Positions 34,749 to 43,579 of a DNA stretch of 64,000 nucleotides are shown piece by piece (position 1 is the first letter of the stretch; every line of letters starts with the position of its first letter). The notes under the pieces were generated by a model, which was not told where the DNA came from, searched no databases, and saw only the letters and a list, made by a program, of their open reading frames with translations. This DNA comes from Ramlibacter algicola (lineage in GTDB: Bacteria > Pseudomonadota > Gammaproteobacteria > Burkholderiales > Burkholderiaceae_C), in NCBI RefSeq assembly GCF_016641735.1, contig NZ_JAEDAO010000001.1:992001-1056000 (forward strand). Reading direction: 5' to 3'. A program made the position numbers and the translations under genes.

Positions 34749-35871
34749 CCGGATGAAGGTGATGACGATCGTGGGCACCCGGCCCGAGATCATTCGCCTG
34801 TCGCGCACCATCGCCAAGCTGGACCAGTACTGCGACCACACGCTGGTCCACACGGGGCAGAACTACGACTACGAGCTGAACGAAGTCTTCTTCAGCGACC
34901 TGGGCATCCGCAAGCCCGACGCCTTCATGGAAGCCGCCGGCAGCACGGCGGCCGAGACGATCGGCAAGGTGATCATGGCCGCCGACGTCCAGCTGGAGAA
35001 GTACAAGCCGGAGGCGGTGCTGCTGCTGGGCGACACCAACAGCTGCCTGGCCGCCATCGCCGCCAAGCGCCGCAAGATCCCCATCTTCCACATGGAGGCC
35101 GGCAACCGCTGCTTCGACTTCCGGGTGCCGGAGGAGATCAACCGGCGCATCGTCGACCACACCAGCGACATCAACCTCACGTACAGCGAGATCGCGCGCG
35201 ACTACCTGTTGCGCGAGGGCTTGCCGCCCGAGCAGGTGATCTGCACCGGCAGCCCGATGCGCGAAGTGCTCGACCACTACCAGCCCGGCATCCAGGCGTC
35301 CGGCGTGCATGCCCGGCTCGGGCTCGAGCCGGGGCGCTACTTCGTCGTCAGCTCGCACCGCGAGGAAAACGTCGACGCGCCGGAGAACCTGGCGCGCCTG
35401 TTCAAGGTGCTGGACACCGTCGCGGCCACCTACGGGTTGCCGGTGGTCGTCTCGGTGCACCCGCGCACGCGCAAGCGCATGGAAGCGGCGGGGCTGCAGG
35501 CGCATGCGAACGTGCAGTTCCACAAGCCGTTCGGGTTCCTCGACTACGTGCGGCTGCAGCAGGACGCGCGCGCCGTGCTGTCCGACAGCGGCACCATCAC
35601 CGAGGAATCCTCCATCCTGAACTTCCCGGCCGTGAACCTGCGCGAGGTGCACGAGCGGCCCGAAGGCTTCCAGGAAGCTGCCGTGATGTTCACGGGCCTG
35701 GAACCCGCGCGCGTGCTGCAGGCGCTGGCGGTGCTGGAGGACCAGGCGCGCGGCAAGCAGCGGCAGCTGCACCTGGTGCGTGACTACGCCGCGGACAACG
35801 TGTCCGACAAGGTCCTGCGCATCATCCTCAGCTACACGGACTTCGTGCAACGCAGGGTCTGGCGGCAATGA
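34741..35871 (+). CDS. Non-hydrolysing UDP-GlcNAc 2-epimerase family protein (CapG/WbjD/FnlC type)
   Basis: A 376-residue GT-B-fold epimerase: MTIVGTRPEIIRLSRTI at the start, HTGQNYDYELNEVFF, LGDTNSCLAA, HMEAGNRCFDFRVPEEINRR, SSHREENVD and SDSGTITEESS. The NRCFDFRVPEE variant (instead of LRS) is the mark of the FnlC/CapG branch, which epimerises C2 of the 4-reduced L-sugar. It is the last enzyme of the module and gives UDP-L-QuiNAc or UDP-L-FucNAc. It overlaps the genes on both sides. Confidence 0.9.
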   Translation: MADRMKVMTIVGTRPEIIRLSRTIAKLDQYCDHTLVHTGQNYDYELNEVFFSDLGIRKPDAFMEAAGSTAAETIGKVIMAADVQLEKYKPEAVLLLGDTNSCLAAIAAKRRKIPIFHMEAGNRCFDFRVPEEINRRIVDHTSDINLTYSEIARDYLLREGLPPEQVICTGSPMREVLDHYQPGIQASGVHARLGLEPGRYFVVSSHREENVDAPENLARLFKVLDTVAATYGLPVVVSVHPRTRKRMEAAGLQAHANVQFHKPFGFLDYVRLQQDARAVLSDSGTITEESSILNFPAVNLREVHERPEGFQEAAVMFTGLEPARVLQALAVLEDQARGKQRQLHLVRDYAADNVSDKVLRIILSYTDFVQRRVWRQ

Positions 35872-36971
35872 TTGCGCTGATCGGCGTCGCGGCGTTCGTC
35901 AGCGTGATCCTGGCGCTGTTCCTGATCCGGGGCGCGCGTTCGCACTCACGCCGCTACGCCGAGGACATGCCGCAGCGGTTCCATGCCGGCCACGTGCCGC
36001 GCATCGGTGGTGTCGCTGTGCTCGGGGGCCTGGCCGCGGGCCTGCTGGTGGCCGGGGCCGGCTATTACGCAGGGGACCCGTTCAACGTCCGCATCAGCAT
36101 CAGCGAGGCGCTGTTGGTGCTCGCCGTGCTCCTGCCCGCGGTCCTGGGTGGCGCCTATGAGGACGTGACCCAGAGCCTCCCCGTGCGCTGGCGGCTCGCG
36201 CTCACGGCGCTGTCGGGGCTGCTGGCGCTCTGGTTGCTCGACCTGCGCCTGGTGCGCGTCGACGTCCAGGCCATCGACTCGTGGCTGCGGGCGTGGAGCG
36301 TGCTCGGCATGGCCTTCGTCGTCTTCGCCATCTGCGGGTTGCCGCATGCGTTCAACCTGATCGACGGCTACAACGGGCTCGCCGGCACGGTGGCATTGCT
36401 GGTGTGCCTGGCCATCGCCCACGTGGCCTTGCAGGTGGGCGACCGCCAGCTCGCCGCCCTGGTGCTTTGCCTCGCGGGCGCCACCACGGGATTCCTGCTC
36501 TGGAACTATCCGCGTGGCCTGATCTTCGCGGGCGACGGCGGCGCCTACCTGTGGGGGGTCGTCATCGCGATCGCCAGCGTGATGCTGGTGCAGCGGCATG
36601 GCGAGGTGTCGCCCTGGTTCCCGATGCTGCTGCTGATCTACCCGGTGTGGGAAGTCATCTTCTCCATCTACCGGAAGGCCGCGCGCGGCCAGTCGCCCAG
36701 CATGGCCGACGCCCTGCATTTCCACCAGCTGATCTACCGGCGCATCGTGCGCGAGGTGTTCCACGACGACGACACGCGGCGCATGCTGATGCGCAACAAC
36801 CGCACCTCGCCGTACCTGTGGGGCTTCACGCTGCTGACGGTGGTGCCTGCCGTGCTGTTCTGGCAGAACAGCTTCGTGCTCAAGTGCTTCTGCCTGCTGT
36901 TCGCGGTGTCGTACATCTACATGTACGTGAGCATCGTGCGCTTCCGCGTGCCGCGCTGGCTGCGGCGCTGA
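35868..36971 (+). CDS. WecA/MraY-family polyprenyl-phosphate HexNAc-1-P transferase
   Basis: A 367-residue integral membrane enzyme with about ten helices. The catalytic signatures are present: NLIDGYNGLAGTVAL, AGDGGAYLWG (magnesium-binding Asp) and ADALHFHQLIYRR, equivalent to the HHxL motif. It starts lipid-linked glycan synthesis by moving a HexNAc-1-phosphate to undecaprenyl phosphate. The nearby dideoxy-L-HexNAc genes and its WbpL-like context leave open which sugar is used. ATGA overlap with the 2-epimerase gene. Confidence 0.88.
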   Translation: MIALIGVAAFVSVILALFLIRGARSHSRRYAEDMPQRFHAGHVPRIGGVAVLGGLAAGLLVAGAGYYAGDPFNVRISISEALLVLAVLLPAVLGGAYEDVTQSLPVRWRLALTALSGLLALWLLDLRLVRVDVQAIDSWLRAWSVLGMAFVVFAICGLPHAFNLIDGYNGLAGTVALLVCLAIAHVALQVGDRQLAALVLCLAGATTGFLLWNYPRGLIFAGDGGAYLWGVVIAIASVMLVQRHGEVSPWFPMLLLIYPVWEVIFSIYRKAARGQSPSMADALHFHQLIYRRIVREVFHDDDTRRMLMRNNRTSPYLWGFTLLTVVPAVLFWQNSFVLKCFCLLFAVSYIYMYVSIVRFRVPRWLRR

Positions 36972-36977
36972 AGCGCG

Positions 36978-38033
36978 TCACAGCGCAGGGTACTGCTGCT
37001 CCACCCAGCGGCGGTACGCGCCACTGGTCACCGATTGCACCCAGTCCTGGTGGGCCAGGTACCACTCGATCGTGTCGCGCAGCCCCTGCTCGAACCGCAC
37101 CACCGGTTTCCAGCCCAGTTCCGTGCTGATGCGGGTGTCGTCGATCGCGTAGCGCCGGTCGTGGCCTGGCCTGTCCTGCACATGCTGGATCAGGGCGTCG
37201 TGCCGGCCCGCGGGCAGCGGGCGCAACTCGTCCAGCGTCGCGCAGACGGTGCGCACGACATCCAGGTTGGCGCGCTCGGACCGCCCGCCGATGTTGTAGG
37301 TGGCGCCGAGCCGGCCGCGATCCAGCACCGCGCGCAAGGCGGCGCAATGGTCGTTGACGTGCAGCCAGTCGCGCACCTGCTGGCCGTCGCCGTACACCGG
37401 CAGGGGCTTGCCCGCCAGCGCGTTGTGGATCATCAGCGGGATCAGCTTCTCGGGGAACTGCCTCGGGCCGTAGTTGTTCGAGCAGTTCGTCGTGATCACC
37501 GGCAAGCCGTACGTGTGGTGCCATGCGCGGGCGAACTGGTCGGCTGCGGCCTTGGACGCGGAGTACGGGCTGTTCGGCCGGTAAGGGTGGTCTTCCGAGA
37601 ACGCCGCCTCGCCCGGCTGGAGCGAGCCGAAGACTTCGTCGGTGGACACGTTCAGGAACCGGAACCGGTCGCGCAGTTGTGGATGGCGATCGAGATGGGC
37701 GCGGGCGGCCTGCAGCAAGTGCGTGGTGCCGATCACGTTGGTGTGGATGAAGGCCTCGGGTCCGTGGATGGACCGGTCCACGTGGCTCTCGGCCGCGAAA
37801 TGGACGATGGCGCGCGGCTGGTGTTCCTGCAGCAAGCCGGTGACCAGGTCCACATCGGCGATGTCCCCCCGCACGAAGGTGTACCGGGCGTCCTGGGCGA
37901 GTGACTGCAGGTTGCCTGGATGCCCTGCGTACGTCAGCAGGTCCAGGTTCAGGACGGGCTCGTCGCCTTGGGCGAGCCATTCGAGAATGAAGGCCGACCC
38001 GATGAAGCCGCAACCGCCGGTGACTAGGAGCAT
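36978..38033 (-). CDS. rmlB: dTDP-glucose 4,6-dehydratase
   Basis: A 351-residue extended SDR with [29 protein letters not shown], the catalytic STDEVFGSL (Asp-Glu) and Tyr-xxx-Lys in YSASKAAAD, then [20 protein letters not shown]-type sequence (seen as [17 protein letters not shown]). It makes dTDP-4-keto-6-deoxyglucose, the branch point for rhamnose (RmlC, RmlD) and for Fuc4N (WecE). It is the last gene of a minus-strand run (ugd, two acyltransferases, rmlB) and converges with the WecA-type gene with six bases between stops. Confidence 0.95.
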   Translation of the reverse strand: [351 protein letters not shown]

Positions 38034-38050
38034 GGTGGGATGCTAGCGGT

Positions 38051-39106
38051 TCAGGCCGACGCGACGGCGGACACCGTTGGCGGCCTCGCGTCCGTGCGCA
38101 GCCCGGACCACCGCGGCGCGAACCGCGCGAGCAGGTCGCTCAGCCCGCCAGCCAGCACCAGGCAGGCCAGGGACCAGAGCACGACGCCCAGGGGGTGGAT
38201 CAATTGCAGCTTCAGGCCGACGGCCAGCAGCACTTGCGAAGCGACCAGCTTCGTGAGGTCCTCGGCGCCGCAGAGCGACAGCGTGCGCGTCCCGAGCCAC
38301 CTCGTCACCGGGATGTGTTGCAGCGCGCGTGCCACCCCGACGGCCGCCAGGAGGCAGCAGGCGACCACCAGGGCGGCCAGGATGGTTTGCGCCAGCGCAT
38401 GGCGCCGCCCGGGAGGGATGGCCGCCAGCAGCGCTTCGACGTCGCTCGTCCCGTTGAAGTACAGGAACGCCGCTCCGGCCACACCGGCCACGGCGAGCAC
38501 GTCGAACCAGCGCTGCCCGGCGGCCAGCCTGAGCCACGGGAACAAGGCATGTCCCAGCGCATACCAGCCCACAAAGTACAAGGCGCTGTCCGCATTGAAG
38601 AACCACTGCGGTGTCGACAGCGGGTCGAAGGCAAGGCCGTGCCGGGACACGAGGAAGCAGGCCCCCGCGAACACCCAGCTGACGACGCGGCGTCGTGTCA
38701 GGCGAAGCACGATGCCGTAGGCGACGGCGACCACGAACAGGCACAGCAGGAACCACAGCGATCCTGCCGGGATCTGGTTGCGGATGCCCTGGCTGAAGGC
38801 GAGCAGCGCGTCCTGCAGGTTCACCCACGTCCAGTTGTAGAACAGCGCCAGGACGGCGGCGTAGAGCAGCGCGAAGAACACGTAGGGAAGGAGCAGCCGG
38901 CGGACCAGCCGGACCACCAGTGCAGGCAGCGTTTCGTGGTCGCGGACGAAGAAGCCCGCGGCGAAGAAGAACAGCGGCACGTGGAAGAGGAAGACGAAGG
39001 GGTAGAGCTTCCCCGCCAGGTCGCCGAAGTGGCCGATGTACACCGCCCACATGCCGAGGCAGCGGAGAGTGTCGACCCACGCGATCCGGTCTTCCTGCAG
39101 CTGCAT
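38051..39106 (-). CDS. Acyltransferase 3 family membrane protein
   Basis: A 351-residue protein with ten hydrophobic segments, from ATG 39106 with GGAAGGG upstream. The N-terminus IAWVDTLRCLGMWAVYIGHFG carries the Arg and the His of the family, and LFHVPLFFFAAGFFVRD is the second conserved stretch. Such proteins move acetyl or other acyl groups from the cytoplasm to sugars at the membrane. It is followed 17 bases later by rmlB. Confidence 0.78.
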   Translation of the reverse strand: MQLQEDRIAWVDTLRCLGMWAVYIGHFGDLAGKLYPFVFLFHVPLFFFAAGFFVRDHETLPALVVRLVRRLLLPYVFFALLYAAVLALFYNWTWVNLQDALLAFSQGIRNQIPAGSLWFLLCLFVVAVAYGIVLRLTRRRVVSWVFAGACFLVSRHGLAFDPLSTPQWFFNADSALYFVGWYALGHALFPWLRLAAGQRWFDVLAVAGVAGAAFLYFNGTSDVEALLAAIPPGRRHALAQTILAALVVACCLLAAVGVARALQHIPVTRWLGTRTLSLCGAEDLTKLVASQVLLAVGLKLQLIHPLGVVLWSLACLVLAGGLSDLLARFAPRWSGLRTDARPPTVSAVASA

Positions 39107-39188
39107 CACCCTTCCACCTTTGCGGGCGCGCAGTCTAGCAAAGCACTTTGCCGCGGCATGGGGCACGGCAAGCGCGAAGGCTGGCCGC

Positions 39189-40205
39189 TCACACGAAGCG
39201 CCTGGCCGGGGGGACGAGGCGCACGACCCACACCACCGCGAACGCAACGAGGAACACGCCCGCGGCCACCAGGGGCGCGGTCAACCAGGGTTCTCCCGGC
39301 GGAGGCGCCCAGCCGAAGCGGCGGAACACGGGATCGATGATGAAGACGTGCAGGCCGTAGACGCCCAGCGAGCAGTCGGCCAGCGTGCCGAGCATCCTGG
39401 ATGCCGGCGCCGGGGCACCCGCGAGGACGAACGAGAACAGGCCTGCGGCCGCCAGGATGACCAGCGGCGAGAGGTAGACGAAGAAGTACTCGCAAGGGGC
39501 GCCGGCACGCCTGGAGACCAGGTAGCTGGCGGCCATGATGGCGCACGAGGCTGCCACGTACGACAGGGCTGCGGCGCCGCGGTTCCAGGGCCGGTCCGCC
39601 AGCATCGCGCCGAGCACGAGGAACCCGGGGTAGCCGGCGAAGTACTCGAGGTGGTAGACGGACAGGATGCCACCGGGATCGAGGCCACCGGCGCAGGTCG
39701 TGCCGTTCCAGAGGTCGCGTGCGGTCGGCACAATGGACGCCGCGAGCAGCCACACGGCGATGAACGCCAGGTGTTCGCCACGACTTCCGTGCAGGTAGAA
39801 CTTGCGCAGCAGCGGCACGGTGGCATACACGCCCAGCAGCGCGTAGAAGTACCACAGGTGGAACATCACCGGCCCGGACACCAGCATGCGCGCCATGCGC
39901 CAATCGGCGGGAAACGCGCCGTTGAACCAGAGCCACCAGAGGTAGAACGCGGACCAGAACAGCAAGGGCGGAAGGATCCGCACCGCGCGTTTCCGCACGA
40001 AATCCGGCAACGGCTCGTCCCGCCGCAGCAAGGTCGCGCCCGCCAGCATGAAGAACAGCGGCACGCACGCGCGCGTCAGCGAGTCGTAGACATTGCCTGC
40101 CCACCATGCGGGGGCGCCCCAACGGGCATAAAGCTCCGCGGACACATGCAGCTGGATGACCATGAAGCATGCGAGCACGCGCAGCAGGCTGATCCTGCGG
40201 TCCAT
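39189..40205 (-). CDS. Acyltransferase 3 family O-acetyltransferase (WecH-like)
   Basis: A 338-residue membrane protein with about ten helices. RRISLLRVLACFMVIQLHVS has the conserved Arg and His, and ACVPLFFMLAGATLL, FHLWYFYALLGVYATVPLLR and SLGVYGLHVFIIDP match the WecH-type branch. It probably O-acetylates a glycan repeat unit. ATG 40205 with GAGGAG upstream is preferred to GTG 40214. It is a separate paralogue from the gene at 38051 rather than a duplication, as the sequences differ widely. Confidence 0.8.
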   Translation of the reverse strand: MDRRISLLRVLACFMVIQLHVSAELYARWGAPAWWAGNVYDSLTRACVPLFFMLAGATLLRRDEPLPDFVRKRAVRILPPLLFWSAFYLWWLWFNGAFPADWRMARMLVSGPVMFHLWYFYALLGVYATVPLLRKFYLHGSRGEHLAFIAVWLLAASIVPTARDLWNGTTCAGGLDPGGILSVYHLEYFAGYPGFLVLGAMLADRPWNRGAAALSYVAASCAIMAASYLVSRRAGAPCEYFFVYLSPLVILAAAGLFSFVLAGAPAPASRMLGTLADCSLGVYGLHVFIIDPVFRRFGWAPPPGEPWLTAPLVAAGVFLVAFAVVWVVRLVPPARRFV

Positions 40206-40256
40206 TCCCCTCACTCCTCGATGGCCCCGATTGTGAGGCCATGGGAGCGGCTTCCG

Positions 40257-41423
40257 TCAGTCGCTGCCGAACAAGTCCCGCGTGAAGATCTTGTGCTCCA
40301 CGTCCGCGAGTTCCGGCGCGCGGCGGTTGGCGATGATCACGTCGCACTCGCGCTTGAACGCTTCCAGGTCGCGCACGACGCGCGAGCGGAAGAACTCCTT
40401 GTCCGGCAGCGCGGGCTCGTACACCACGACCTCGATGCCCTTGGCCTTGATGCGCTTCATCACGCCCTGGATGGACGACGAGCGCCAGTTGTCCGACCCC
40501 GCCTTCATCACCAGCCGGTAGATGCCCACGACGCCCGGGTTGCGGCGCACCACCTGCTCGGCGATGAAGTCCTTGCGCGTCGAATTCGAATCGACGATGG
40601 CGCGGATGAGGTTCTGCGGCACCTGGTCGTAGTTGGCCAGCAGCTGCTTGGTGTCCTTCGGCAGGCAGTAGCCGCCGTAGCCGAAGGACGGGTTGTTGTA
40701 GTGCGCCCCGATGCGCGGGTCCATCGACACGCCGTCGATGATGCGGCGCGTGTCCAGCCCGTGCATCAGCGCGTAGCTGTCCACCTCGTTGAAGTACGCC
40801 ACGCGCATGGCGAGGTAGGTGTTGGCGAACAGCTTGATGGCTTCCGCTTCCGCCGACGTCGTCAGCAGCACCGGCACGTCCGGCTTCACCGCCGCGCTGC
40901 GCAGCATCTCGGCGAACTGCGCGCCGCGTTGGGTCATGTCACCGACCACGATGCGCGACGGATGCAGGTTGTCGTGCAGCGCCTTGCCTTCGCGCAGGAA
41001 CTCCGGCGAGAAGATCACCTGGCCGGCGCCGATGCCGGCGTTGATGCGGTCGGTGAAGCCGACCGGGATGGTCGACTTGATGACGATGACGGCCGCGGGG
41101 TTCACGCTGCGCACGTCACGGATCACGTTTTCCACGGACCGGGTGTCGAACTTGTGTGTCACCGGGTCGAAGTTGGTCGGCGTGGCGACGATGACGAAGT
41201 CGGCGTGGCTGTAGGCCGTCTTCCAATCCGTGGTTGCCTCGAACAGTTTGCTGGAGTCAGCGAGAAACCGCGTCAGCTCGACGTCGTCGAATGGACAGTC
41301 GCGAGCATTGATCTGGGCCACACGCGAGGCATTGACGTCGACAGCCATCACCTGGTGGTGCGGGGTGAGCAAACAAGCACTGGACAGGCCCACATAGCCC
41401 ATGCCCGCGACGGCGACTCTCAT
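40257..41423 (-). CDS. ugd: UDP-glucose 6-dehydrogenase
   Basis: A 388-residue enzyme, the length of the enterobacterial Ugd. [13 protein letters not shown] is the NAD motif; [21 protein letters not shown] and [16 protein letters not shown] with catalytic Cys253 are the active-site stretches; [20 protein letters not shown] binds UDP-glucose. It oxidises UDP-Glc to UDP-GlcA in two NAD+-dependent steps, giving an acidic sugar donor. It heads the minus-strand group that continues with two acyltransferases and rmlB. Confidence 0.95.
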   Translation of the reverse strand: MRVAVAGMGYVGLSSACLLTPHHQVMAVDVNASRVAQINARDCPFDDVELTRFLADSSKLFEATTDWKTAYSHADFVIVATPTNFDPVTHKFDTRSVENVIRDVRSVNPAAVIVIKSTIPVGFTDRINAGIGAGQVIFSPEFLREGKALHDNLHPSRIVVGDMTQRGAQFAEMLRSAAVKPDVPVLLTTSAEAEAIKLFANTYLAMRVAYFNEVDSYALMHGLDTRRIIDGVSMDPRIGAHYNNPSFGYGGYCLPKDTKQLLANYDQVPQNLIRAIVDSNSTRKDFIAEQVVRRNPGVVGIYRLVMKAGSDNWRSSSIQGVMKRIKAKGIEVVVYEPALPDKEFFRSRVVRDLEAFKRECDVIIANRRAPELADVEHKIFTRDLFGSD

Positions 41424-41536
41424 CGGATCCCCTCTGCTGCCTGGAAGCGAGGCATTCTAGGAGTGCGCTTGCTCGCAGGGCGCACACCGCGTGGCTGAGG
41501 CCGCCTTGCGCGCTGGCGTTGCTGTGCTGCACTGGC

Positions 41537-41635
41537 ATGGATTCCGGCCCCCGCCACAAGCATGATTCCGGCGTTCGCCGGAATGACAAACCGGGGAGCT
41601 GTCATTGCGGGCTTGACCCGCAATCCACACGAAGG
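41537..41635. repeat. REP-like palindromes, second subtype, reverse order
   Basis: The 230-base gap between ugd and fcl holds GATTCCGGCGTTCGCCGGAA followed by TGAC and then GTCATTGCGGGCTTGACCCG, continuing CAATCCACAC. The second palindrome is the reverse complement of the one near 7910-7942. No gene is seen in the gap. Confidence 0.75.
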
Positions 41636-41653
41636 CGCGGTAGCGCCGCAGGA

Positions 41654-42625
41654 TCAGCCCCGAACCGCGCTGCCCGCCTTCAGGAAATCCTGGTACGCCA
41701 GCTGCAGCCCCTCGGCCAGCGACACCTTGGCCGACCATCCCAGCGACTGCAGGCGCGAGCTGTCCATCAGCTTGCGCGGCGTGCCATCGGGCTTGGTCGG
41801 GTCCGTCTCGATGCCGCCTGCGTAGCCCACGGTCTTCGCGACCGCCTCGGCCAGGTCCAGGATCGTCAGGTCGTCGCCGAAGCCCACGTTGATGTGGCTC
41901 AGCATCGGCTGCGTGTGCTTCGCGTACGTGCCTGCGTCCAGGTTCATGACGTGCACGCTGGCCGACGCCATGTCGTCGACGTAGAGGAACTCGCGGCGCG
42001 GCGTGCCGCTTCCCCAGATCACGACCTTCTCTGCGTTGGCCTGCTTCGCTTCGTGGAAGCGGCGGAGCAGCGCCGGGATCACGTGCGAGTTCTCGGGGTG
42101 GTAGTTGTCGCCCGGCCCGTACAGGTTGGTCGGCATCACGCTGCGGTAGTCGACACCGTGCTGGCGGTTGAAGCTCTCGCACAGCTTGATGCCGGCGATC
42201 TTCGCGATGGCGTACGGCTCGTTGGTCGATTCCAGCGTGCCCGTCAGCAGCGCGTCCTCGCGCATCGGCTGCGGCGCCATCTTCGGGTAGATGCAGCTGG
42301 AGCCCAGGAACAGCAGTTTGTGCACGCCCGAGCGGAACGCGGCATCGATGATGTTGGCTTCCATCATCAGGTTGTCCCAGATGAAGTCGGCCGGGTAGGT
42401 GTTGTTGGCGTGGATGCCGCCCACGCGCGCGGCGGCCAGGTACACCTGATCCGGCTTCTCCTGCTGGAAGAAGGCGCGCACCGCGGCCTGGTCCGTGAGG
42501 TCCAGCTCCGCGTGGGTGCGGGTGACGAGGCGATCCTGCGGGTGGCCGGCGGCGAGCAGCTGCCGCACGATGGCCGAACCGACCATGCCGCGGTGGCCGG
42601 CGACGTAAATCTTGGGATGGGACAT
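41654..42625 (-). CDS. fcl: GDP-L-fucose synthase
   Basis: A 323-residue [22 protein letters not shown] cofactor motif, the catalytic Ser in [15 protein letters not shown], Tyr-xxx-Lys in PYAIAKIAG, and the [20 protein letters not shown] (20 residues) stretch that marks Fcl/WcaG. It epimerises and reduces GDP-4-keto-6-deoxymannose to GDP-L-fucose, using the Gmd product (gene at 49939). ATG 42625 was chosen because the residues upstream are translated REP sequence. The gene lies well away from manC and gmd. Confidence 0.95.
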   Translation of the reverse strand: MSHPKIYVAGHRGMVGSAIVRQLLAAGHPQDRLVTRTHAELDLTDQAAVRAFFQQEKPDQVYLAAARVGGIHANNTYPADFIWDNLMMEANIIDAAFRSGVHKLLFLGSSCIYPKMAPQPMREDALLTGTLESTNEPYAIAKIAGIKLCESFNRQHGVDYRSVMPTNLYGPGDNYHPENSHVIPALLRRFHEAKQANAEKVVIWGSGTPRREFLYVDDMASASVHVMNLDAGTYAKHTQPMLSHINVGFGDDLTILDLAEAVAKTVGYAGGIETDPTKPDGTPRKLMDSSRLQSLGWSAKVSLAEGLQLAYQDFLKAGSAVRG

Positions 42626-42676
42626 GAACTGCGGATTATCGGATGGCACAGACCCGCGTCCCTGCGGACAGGCCTC

Positions 42677-42710
42677 GTCATTCCCGCGAAGGCGGGAATC
42701 CACCGCTTCC
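42677..42710. repeat. Single REP half-unit
   Basis: One half-unit, GTCATTCCCGCGAAGGCGGG followed by AATCCACCGCTTCC, lying just upstream of fcl. No inverted partner follows it directly; the next complete pair starts 30 bases further on. Confidence 0.8.
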
Positions 42711-42740
42711 GTGTTGTTCTCCATGAGTGGGGGAGGAACC

Positions 42741-42831
42741 GTCGTCCCCGCGGAGGCGGGGACCCACCGCTTTCATAACAGGCTGGGATGAAGGCGGAAG
42801 CGATGGATTCCCGCCTCCGCGGGAATGACGG
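42741..42831. repeat. REP/BIME-like palindromic repeat, copy 4
   Basis: A complete 91-base inverted pair (left arm CCCCGCGGAGGCGGGG, right arm TTCCCGCCTCCGCGGGAA, spacer AACAGGCTGGGATGAAGGC). Together with copy 5 it fills most of the 455-base gap between fcl and the GIY-YIG gene, which otherwise contains only GATGCGGAGATGAGCGG-type degenerate tandem sequence. Confidence 0.9.
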
Positions 42832-42899
42832 AGATCGGCGGGGATGCGGAGATGAGCGGGGTTGCGGAGATGGGCCGGATGACGCGTCGCCGCCGCTCC

Positions 42900-42990
42900 G
42901 TCGTTCCCGCGGAGGCGGGGACCCACCGCTTCCATGACGGGCTGGGATGAAGGCGGAAGCGATGGATTCCCGCCTCCGCGGGAATGACGG
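42900..42990. repeat. REP/BIME-like palindromic repeat, copy 5
   Basis: A second 91-base pair that differs from copy 4 at only a few positions (GTCGTTCCC for GTCGTCCCC, GACGGGCTGGG for AACAGGCTGGG in the spacer). Copies 4 and 5 are in the same orientation with a 159-base period, so they look like a local duplication. Confidence 0.9.
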
Positions 42991-43080
42991 GGATGGGCGC
43001 GGATGACGGAGATGGGCGGGAAGGGCGGTCGTCCTGCGGTCAACGGACGCCGACTGCCGCGGGCGGGCCTACTGTGCCGC

Positions 43081-43374
43081 ATGCGCGAGCGCCACCCCGC
43101 CGTCTACATCCTCGCCAGTGGCGTGTGCGGCACGCTCTACATCGGCGTGACCTCCGACTTGCCGCAGCGCATCTGGCAGCACCGCAACCATTGCGTCCCG
43201 GGGTTCTCGGACGCGTATGGCGTCACAAGGTTGGTCTGGTACGAGGTGCACGAGACGATGGAGTCGGCGATTACGCGGGAGAAGCGACTGAAGGGGTGGA
43301 ACCGGGCGTGGAAGCTGCGGCTGGTGCGGGAGGTGAATCCGGAGTGGCGGGATTTGTACGAGGAGATTCTTTGA
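43081..43374 (+). CDS. Single-domain GIY-YIG nuclease family protein
   Basis: A 97-residue protein consisting of one GIY-YIG domain: AVYILASG and TLYIGVTSDLPQRIWQH give the two beta strands with the YIL...YIG tyrosines and the conserved Arg, WYEVHETMESAITREKRLKGW gives the catalytic Glu and Lys region (seen as ESAITREKRLKGW), and NPEWRDLYEEI closes it. This is the UPF0213-type short form with no DNA-binding domain. The ATG at 43081 was chosen because residues before it are repeat-derived. It is flanked on both sides by REP pairs and is unrelated in function to the polysaccharide genes. Confidence 0.85.
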   Translation: MRERHPAVYILASGVCGTLYIGVTSDLPQRIWQHRNHCVPGFSDAYGVTRLVWYEVHETMESAITREKRLKGWNRAWKLRLVREVNPEWRDLYEEIL

Positions 43375-43395
43375 GAACCCCCCGCGCGCAGGTCC

Positions 43396-43486
43396 GTCGT
43401 CCCCGCGGAGGCGGGGACCCATCGCTTTCATGGAGGCCGCATGGAAGGCGGACGCGATGGATTCCCGCCTTCGCGGGAATGACGGA
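43396..43486. repeat. REP/BIME-like palindromic repeat, copy 6
   Basis: A 91-base inverted pair between the GIY-YIG gene and galE (205-base gap). GGTCCGTC just before it and GACGGACC at its end extend the outer palindrome by a few bases. The rest of the gap has ATGACGGAAAGCGCGGGAATGACG, a fragment of the same repeat. Confidence 0.88.
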
Positions 43487-43579
43487 CCTGTGCGCGGGGA
43501 TGACGGAAAGCGCGGGAATGACGCGAAAGAGCGCTTCCAACAAAGACGGAAGAGGTGACCACACCGGCACAATCGCCGC

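Noticed and set aside
39036..41498. Long plus-strand frame across the two acyltransferase genes and ugd
   Set aside because: The minus strand has three complete, recognised genes with ribosome sites; the plus frame is low-complexity Arg/His/Asp-rich.
42677..43486. Possible CRISPR array
   Set aside because: The repeats are 91-base inverted pairs with irregular spacing that also occur singly elsewhere; there are no uniform spacers and no cas genes.
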